From Pelobates cultripes (taxonomy: Eukaryota; Chordata; Amphibia; Anura; Pelobatidae): a stretch of DNA of 64,000 nucleotides. Below, piece after piece: positions 57,542 through 64,000 of the stretch. Under the pieces are notes generated by a model. The model was not told the DNA's origin. It ran no database searches and worked only from the letters and a program-made list of their open reading frames with translations. Made by a program: the position numbers and the translations under genes. The stretch's first letter is position 1. Every line of letters starts with the position of its first letter. The stretch covers positions 107,024,237-107,088,236 of the forward strand of contig OW240917.1 in NCBI GenBank assembly GCA_933207985.1, given 5' to 3'.

Positions 57542-60500
57542 GGCATGACCACCATATATGAACCATTGAACCATCTGGATGAAAACATCGCCAACAGTTT
57601 GATGTGTTAGTAATAGAGATTTTAGCAAGTCTAATAGGGACCAAATACCATCTAAAATGCACCTTTAAAAAGGTCTCTAAAATATTCAAACAATGGATAA
57701 TTTTTTTAGTCCTTACAAAAGATTTACACCAACTATCAAATGGAATAGAAATTGATAGATCGGTTTCCCATTTAGTTAAAGCTTTAGGAATAAGAGAGGA
57801 CCCTATCATCTTTATTAACTCAACTGCAATAGAATAAACTCTTTTAACAGGATCCCCTGAAAAAATTTTCCTAAACATTATTCCAAGTCGGCCTTCTAGG
57901 GCCATTATATTATCTTTCAAATAACTCTTAATGCGGAGGAAATTAAATAGTTCTCTAGAGGGTAAATCCAACCAATTCTTCAGAACCTCAAAACTTTTCA
58001 ATTGGTGGTCCAAATAGAGATCTTTTATCTTGTAATCAAAGTTTTTATACCAATTTGTCAGATTTATCTCTAGCATGAAACTTTCCAACGATTTCAAACT
58101 CAGATTCTCATATATTTTTCTATTAATATTCATCTTCCTCTTTAAGATCGTCCATTCTTTAATGTCTGAAATAAGGACAGAGGACGGTCAGAACCCATCT
58201 CACACAAATGCCTGTTCTGACTTGCCTCTCTCCATAAGAGAAATTCAAGATTGTCTAGACCAAGTCTAGCAGCTTCAATTTTATACCAGGCTTGGTCTCT
58301 AGAATCGGTTAGCTGTAATTTGCTGGCATGAACTAATATATTAGCCTGATAAATTTGATTAACAAGGGGGTAGCCCAACCCCCCTGAGAGGCCTTCCTTG
58401 ATAAATGATACGTACTGATCCTTGGTCTCTTCCCTCTCCAGACATACGCTGTAATACTAGTTTGCAACATATTCAGCCAGTAGCTCGAAATCGAAAGAGG
58501 GAGCATACTAAATAAGTATGCCCATTTAGGTATTATATAAGCTTTAATGGTATTAATCCTACCCAACCAGGAAATTTCATGCACTCTCCATTCCTTCAAT
58601 AACATATTGGTCTCTTTTAACAACTTCAAAAAATTGGTTTCCATAGTCCGGCTTATCTCTGCCGTTATAATTACCCCCAAGTATATAAACTCTTTTTTTG
58701 TCCAATTAAAATCAAAGTCTCTCTTTAGGGAGAATAGATTATTTTTTTGGATATTAATTGACATGGCTATAGTTTTATTCGTGTTCAATTTATAATTTGA
58801 AACACTGCTATAATTATTAAATTCTTGCATTAAGTGCGGAAGAGAAACCAGAGGATCCGTAATGGAGATCAAAATATTGTCAGCATATAGACATATCTTC
58901 CATTCATCGGATTGAGTTCCTATACCTTTAATCCCAGGATTTTGTCTAATATTATTTGCTAGTGGTTCTATTGACAAGATATATAATAAAGGTGAAAGGG
59001 GACACCCCTGTCTCGTCCCATTTTTAATATTGAACCAATCAGAACATAAATCGCGGGCTACTATTCGAGCGGAAGGGTTTGAGTATATAGCTCCCACCGC
59101 ACTCAGAAACCATCCGTCGAAACCAAATCGTATCAAAGTTTTATTCAAATACCCCCATCCGACCCTGTCGAAGGTCTTTTCTGCATCCACCGACAGGGTC
59201 AGAAGGGGTGTTCCCTCGGCTTGAGCCCATTCTATAATATCTAGAACCCTGCGGGTGTTACTAGAGGAATGTCTTCCCTGCATAAAACCTATCTGATCCC
59301 TGTGTATGAGTGATGGCATAACTATTTTCAGCCGTTCCGCTAAAATTGCGGCGTAAAGTTTCATATCCACATTAACCAGGGAGATAGGACGATAATTACT
59401 CACATCATCTGGAGTTTTACCCTGTTTCAAAATTGGAGTGATATGGGCCCTTAATAGATCTTGAGAAGCATTCCCTTTGTTTGCCAATTCATTAAAGGTA
59501 TCAGTTAACAACGGGATTAATTGTCTCTTAAAAACTTTAAAAAACAAATTTGTATACCCGTCTGGTCCAGGAGCTTTACTATTAGCGAGTTTATCTATTG
59601 CCAATTCCACTTCATGAGAAGATATATTTCTGTTAATTTTCACCTTCTGGTCATTAGATAATTTGAACAGGTTAGAATTTTTCAAATAGCTGTCCAGCAC
59701 ATCTTGATCAGGAAATTTATTCAAATTATAAAGTTTTTGATAAAACCCTCTAAATCTACTGGCAATTTCTTCAGGTTTATAAAAATAATCATTCCCTTCT
59801 CTTAGCTTAGATATCTTATGATCTATCATCTTTTTCTTTAATTTATTTGTAAGGACTGAGTCTACCCGATTATTCTTATAATAATATTTAATATTTAACT
59901 TGTTTAAGTTCCGTTCCACCCTGTTTTTAATCTGTTCATTTATCTTTTCCTGATAGGATTTAATTGCTAAAGCTCTATCCTCAGAATAAACTTGTTTATT
60001 AGCTTTGAGAGATTATAAAATTGGATATAAAGATCCGACAAAGTTTTATCTACATTTCTTTTTTGAAAACTTGAAAGTTTTATCCAGTGTCCCCTTATGA
60101 CTGCTTTGCACGCGGACCATAGACATTCTTTAGATACCTCCTCAGATAGGTTCTCCTTAATAAAAAAATCGATTGTCTTCTCTATGTGTTCTATATTTTC
60201 TTTATTTTTTAGCAGATAATCTGCCAATTTCCAAATCTGAGGGGATCACTTGTTATTTTCCATCAGATCTGCAATTACCATGTCATGATCTGACCACGTG
60301 TTTTCAACGATAACAATTGAAGAGATTGCCTGAACTGAATTTAAATTACCCAATATCATATCTATCCGAGCAGCCGAATTATGGGGAATAGATCTGTGCG
60401 TAAAATTTCTTTCATTAGGATGGAACAGTCTCCAACAATCGAACAATTCCGCTTTCTTGATCACTCTACTTAGCGATGCCGCTTGCCTTTTGAGAGATTT

Positions 60501-61235
60501 ATCTATCTTCTGGTTTTTAGCCAATTGTTTGTCCCAAAAAGTGTCAAAAATACAATTAAAGTCACCTGCAAAGATAATTCTCCCTTTTTTAACCTGTTCC
60601 ACCAGCCCTACAATTTTCGTCAGAGTTTTAATAGGATCTTGATTGGGAAGGTAAACGTTAACCAAAGTATAATCCAGCCCGTTCAATTGACCCACCAAAA
60701 TAATAAATCTCCCTTCCGGGTCTAAATAGTTATAACTACAATCAAAAATAACTTCTCTAGAGAAAATTATAGATACACCACATTTCTTTTTTCCTTTTAA
60801 AGAAGCAGAGTAAATCACCGGATATTTTTTAAAGAACCATAATTTTCTAGCTTCTGCTAACCAGTGAGTTTCCTGTATAAACCCTATTTGAATTTTCTGG
60901 TTCACCAAGGTATTAAACAAAAAACCACGTTTATAAGGAGAATTAAGGCCTTGCGCGTTAATAGACAGAATTCTAACCATCGAATAATCTAAGTTTTTTC
61001 TTAACGCTCCTTGCCCACCTCTGCAACACATACGACCAGTTAAACATACTACGCATAAGACAATACACCATTAAAACAATTAAATCTACATAAACTGCAG
61101 GAATACCAAAAATAATATTCCACATACTGAGAATCTCTTAGACTCCCACAGGAATAAGCATGGGATCCTAGGACTACCTATGACCGGAGAAAGAAACCAA
61201 TAAGGGAGGGGATAGCAGGAGGAAAAAACAAACAA
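57542..61235 (-). pseudogene. L1-like LINE copy 2, multiply disabled
   Basis: Closely similar to copy 1 over its whole visible length, same strand. Endonuclease at 60246-61031, middle at 59967-60227, RT at 58333-59919, C-terminal part at 58142-58378 and 57542-58133. Damage relative to copy 1: CGA to TGA stop at 60246-60248; one-base deletions near 60006, 58386 and 58160; and the second Asp of the RT YADD box changed to Asn (YADN, codon at 58876-58878). Two of these are C-to-T changes at CpG. The 3' end lies beyond the gap. At the 5' side, similarity to copy 1 ends at the GGAGGAAAAAA run near 61225, with no ORF1. Confidence 0.92.
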
Positions 61236-61553
61236 AAAAAAAAACACATATTTTCCCCTTGTCAAAATAATACCCCCTATCACAAAAATATCAAAATTAG
61301 AATATTCTATATTAAATTATAACACCCCGTAGTGTCACTGAACTTCCCATTACCCAGTTAGGGTCAACGTGAATATACTATCAACTACCAGAGTGATTAA
61401 AGAGTGTATCTGGATAATTCAATATTGCTATAATTTCAAAATCTATAATCATTTCGTACCAGTATTAAATACATCCCCAAATTGTGCCAATATAGGGCAT
61501 TATAAATTCCCTCTTATAAATCAAAATTGTGATCACTCTAATAATCGCTTTAC
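61236..61553. other. AT-rich junction between L1 copy 2 and DIRS element
   Basis: No L1 similarity to copy 1 and no coding motif. It may hold the 5' terminal repeat of the DIRS-order element, but the matching right terminus is outside the window. Confidence 0.35.
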
Positions 61554-62449
61554 ATGCTCGAAGGCAATCTCAATATTGATTTCCCCCTATTACCCTCTCT
61601 ACCCATCTTCTCAATTGTACTCTGTATTTCGACGGCTGATATAGAATCTATTGATCCTTCACACATGGTCCCAGCTCACCTTAAAAAGGACATTCTGGAG
61701 GGAAAGGATGTTAACCTAGCTTCATTGCTCATTGCCTCCCAGGATGTCCTTGAGAACAGGACCTTTGCTTGTGGGGATGTTTCCGTAGTCCTTAGAGCTA
61801 GAGACCCTCGCCTAAACAAAAAATTGAACATCCCAGAATTTGTATTAGGGTTTGGCATCTATAGGGATGTATATTGCACTGTATACCCAGGGAAAAGAGC
61901 CGAGCTGGATACGTACATGCACAAGTTGGTGGATCTGGGACACAAATACGGTGGTACAGCGTTTTACGATTACCACCGTTCCTTCTCTGCAAAAGTGGCA
62001 GCAGCTCTGGCTCAGTTCAACTTAAACATCAATTGGAGCAAGTTGGACACTGAGCTATTCTGTAGGCACTTTGCAGGCCTCAGGCCCCCAACTTGTGCAG
62101 TATGCTCATCAGCAACCCACAGCACAAATTTCTGCCCTAATACGGCTGAGGTGGAACAAAACCAAGCAGCAACTAACCCCCAAGATCAAATAAAGGCTTG
62201 AAAGACAAACTAGGAAGAGATATTGTCTTCTTAGGGAAATCCCAAGTATGTAACAATTTTAATGCTGGCAATTGTGGTTTTAGTTCCTGTAGACTAATGC
62301 GTGTTTGTTCACATTGTTTCAGGGCCCATTCCAAGACAATGTGCCCAAATAAAGCTTTCCCAAAACCCTATCTCACATGCGTGAACCTCAGCTTATTCAC
62401 CGATTTGCTACGTCTACACCATCACGACATTTCAGCGACTATCTCATAA
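61554..62449 (+). pseudogene. DIRS-order (Ngaro-like) gag-like ORF, frameshifted
   Basis: Part one (frame 61554-62201; homologous-looking text from about residue 27) has LKKDILEGKDVNLASLLI, FVLGFGIYRDVYCTVYPGKR, YGGTAFYDYHRSFSAKVAA and WSKLDTELFCRHFAG, then a CX2CX4HX4C knuckle (CAVCSSATHSTNFC). Part two, in another frame (62198-62449), has CNNFNAGNC, then CGFSSCRLMRVCSHCFRAH and KTMCP, further Cys/His-rich text. These are features of the first ORF of frog and fish DIRS/Ngaro elements, thought to act as gag-like nucleic-acid binding protein. The two parts should be continuous, so a frameshift lies near 62160-62198. The first residues may not be native. Confidence 0.75.
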
Positions 62450-63960
62450 CAGGATTATCGGAGGGTTTTCACACAGGGTTGATACATTTACCTACAGGCA
62501 CACTGGAATGTGACAACTTACTTTCCACATGGGATGACCCACAGTTGGTACATAAACTTATCACAACCGAGGTGAAACAAGGTTTTTTGCTGGGTCAATT
62601 CCTTTCACCACCCTTCAATTCTTGGAGAACCAATCCCATTGGGATTGTCACAGGGAAAAACTCAATTAAACCCAGGCTGATCATTGATTTATCCGCACCA
62701 CATTCCTCCACGGTCCCTAGCCTAAATTCACTTATACCATCTGAAGAGTTTTCACTACATTACGCCACTATCGACCATGCCATCGGGGCTATCATTAAAG
62801 CTGGCACAGGGGCATGGTTAAGCAAAACGGATGTAGTGAATGCCTTCAAACTACTGCCTATGCACCCTACACTTTGGCACCTTCACGGCATTAAATGGGA
62901 AGGGTTATACTATTTCTTCACTCGTCTCACTTTTGGCTCTAAGAGCAGCCCGCGTATTTTCTACACATTTGCAGAGGCTTTATGTTGGTTGTTGCTAAAT
63001 GTTTACAAATGTCCCTCTGTGATTCACTATTTAGACGATTTCCTCACAATTGAGAACAACACCAGTCCACCCACAAGTTTAAAACACATGTTGGCATTAT
63101 TTGAGTCACTTTCTGTTCCAGTCTCCCCACACAAGACCCTCGGACCCGCCACCCAGATGCAATTTTTAGGGATACAACTAGACACAGTACACATGCAGGC
63201 TAGCCTCCCTCATGAGAAAATTGAGCGTATCCTGGCAAGTATTGACCACTACCTACAGCAAGGTCGGTGCACTAAGAAAGACCTACAATCTTTGCTGGGA
63301 TCGCTTAATTTTGCAATGAGAATCATTCCCAAGGGGAAATCATTTATTTCACATTTCCTATCACTATTTCCACAATTCACCTCAGACACATCTTACATTT
63401 CACTAGACAACCATGCAACATCTGATTTGAGCATGTGGAGGATTTTCCTCACTTCTTGGAATGGGCGTGCCATGTTTATACCATCTCACTCAGACACTTC
63501 ACCTACAATATGGACAGACGCTGCAGCAAACACGGGGTTTGCAGCCATATGGGGTGACCTATGGCTCGTGGGGCCATGGCCAACTGAGGTCAAATCACTC
63601 ACAAAATTCACAGAGACCTCAGCCTTATTCGAATTGTACCCCATCGTGGCTGCGGCCGTTACCTGGGGCCACCAGTGGTCCGGTCACACAGTGTGGTGCT
63701 ATTCTGATAATATGGCTACTTGCCATATTGTCAATAAAGGCCGGTCATCATCCCTGGTAATTATGAGGCTATTGAGACGACTCACATGGGTAGCAGCCAC
63801 TTGTCAATTCTTTCTAACATGTATTCACGTTCCAGGGTGCACAAACATCAGTGCTGATCACTTGTCTCGATTTCGTTTTCAGGAATTCTTCACGACACTA
63901 CCCACCGCCTCCAGACGGGCAACTCCAGCCCCACTTTTTTCAGACATGATAATGGATTAA
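62377..63960 (+). CDS. DIRS-order reverse transcriptase-RNase H
   Basis: Open for 527 codons, overlapping the gag-like frame in a third frame, which is normal for these elements. RT: GIVTGKNSIKPRLIIDLSAP, GAWLSKTDVVNAFKLLPMHP (first catalytic Asp), YFFTRLTFGSKSSPRIFY and VIHYLDDFLTI (catalytic Asp pair near residue 219). Then CTKKDLQSLLGSLNFAMRII. RNase H: TIWTDAAANTGFAAIWG (Asp), TSALFELYPIVAAA (Glu), WCYSDNMATCHIVNKG (Asp) and ISADHLSRF (Asp). All key acids are visible. It copies the element RNA into DNA; integration needs a tyrosine recombinase, expected downstream beyond the window. The first Met may lie inside the native ORF, and the TAA at 63958-63960 is followed in frame by ALLNHARHISHL. 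Confidence 0.85.
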   Translation: MREPQLIHRFATSTPSRHFSDYLITGLSEGFHTGLIHLPTGTLECDNLLSTWDDPQLVHKLITTEVKQGFLLGQFLSPPFNSWRTNPIGIVTGKNSIKPRLIIDLSAPHSSTVPSLNSLIPSEEFSLHYATIDHAIGAIIKAGTGAWLSKTDVVNAFKLLPMHPTLWHLHGIKWEGLYYFFTRLTFGSKSSPRIFYTFAEALCWLLLNVYKCPSVIHYLDDFLTIENNTSPPTSLKHMLALFESLSVPVSPHKTLGPATQMQFLGIQLDTVHMQASLPHEKIERILASIDHYLQQGRCTKKDLQSLLGSLNFAMRIIPKGKSFISHFLSLFPQFTSDTSYISLDNHATSDLSMWRIFLTSWNGRAMFIPSHSDTSPTIWTDAAANTGFAAIWGDLWLVGPWPTEVKSLTKFTETSALFELYPIVAAAVTWGHQWSGHTVWCYSDNMATCHIVNKGRSSSLVIMRLLRRLTWVAATCQFFLTCIHVPGCTNISADHLSRFRFQEFFTTLPTASRRATPAPLFSDMIMD

Positions 63961-64000
63961 AAGCTTTGTTAAATCACGCACGTCACATTTCTCACCTGGC

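Overview
This window looks like a gene-free stretch of a large, transposon-rich vertebrate genome, most likely an anuran amphibian. Evidence for the source: CR1 LINEs with 8-bp 3' tails, L1-like and L2-like LINEs, a LINE of the R2/R4/Dong type, a Penelope-like element, a DIRS-order retrotransposon, and many non-autonomous DNA elements of TTAA-targeting (Kolobok/T2-like and piggyBac-like) and hAT (8-bp duplication) types. That mixture is typical of frogs. I found no convincing host exon, tRNA or rRNA. All coding capacity I recognise is from mobile elements, and nearly all of it is broken. Two 100-base N runs (988-1087 and 57442-57541) are assembly gaps.

Layout. 1-8050: a hAT-type fragment, a Tc1 fossil, a Kolobok-like MITE and a large TTAA-flanked element split by a 2.7-kb CR1 LINE on the minus strand. 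8354-9599: a hAT-type element with a 780-bp TG-rich simple repeat. 11.6-13.5 kb: a decayed Penelope-like element whose GIY-YIG endonuclease end is readable, with a hammerhead-ribozyme-like motif downstream. 14.4-16.7 kb: another hAT-type element with an internal minisatellite, then a Tc1 transposase pseudogene. 18.3-26.1 kb: a near-perfect palindromic hAT MITE with exact 8-bp duplications, several MITEs and foldbacks, and a third microsatellite-bearing hAT element. 27.9-30.4 kb: a TTAA-flanked element whose internal (TA)n tract is split by an R4/Dong-like LINE, itself hit by a hAT MITE. 30.5-35.5 kb: CR1 and L2 3' ends and a solo LTR with a 5-bp duplication. 36-39.3 kb: nested TTAA elements with alternating inverted modules. 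43.9-45.6 kb: a hAT element and an inverted partial copy. 49.1-53.6 kb and 57.5-61.2 kb: two closely related L1-like elements on the minus strand. 61.5-64.0 kb: a DIRS-order element running off the window end.

No operon or pathway logic applies; the story is insertion order and decay. The freshest-looking items are L1 copy 1 (18-bp target duplication, one 11-bp deletion in ORF2), the DIRS RT-RNase H frame (open for 527 codons) and the hAT MITEs with perfect duplications. The most notable observations are the hammerhead-like motif in the Penelope remnant, the LINE sitting exactly inside a (TA)n tract, and the repeated occurrence of long simple-sequence arrays inside hAT-type elements. All family assignments are from pattern recognition, not database search.
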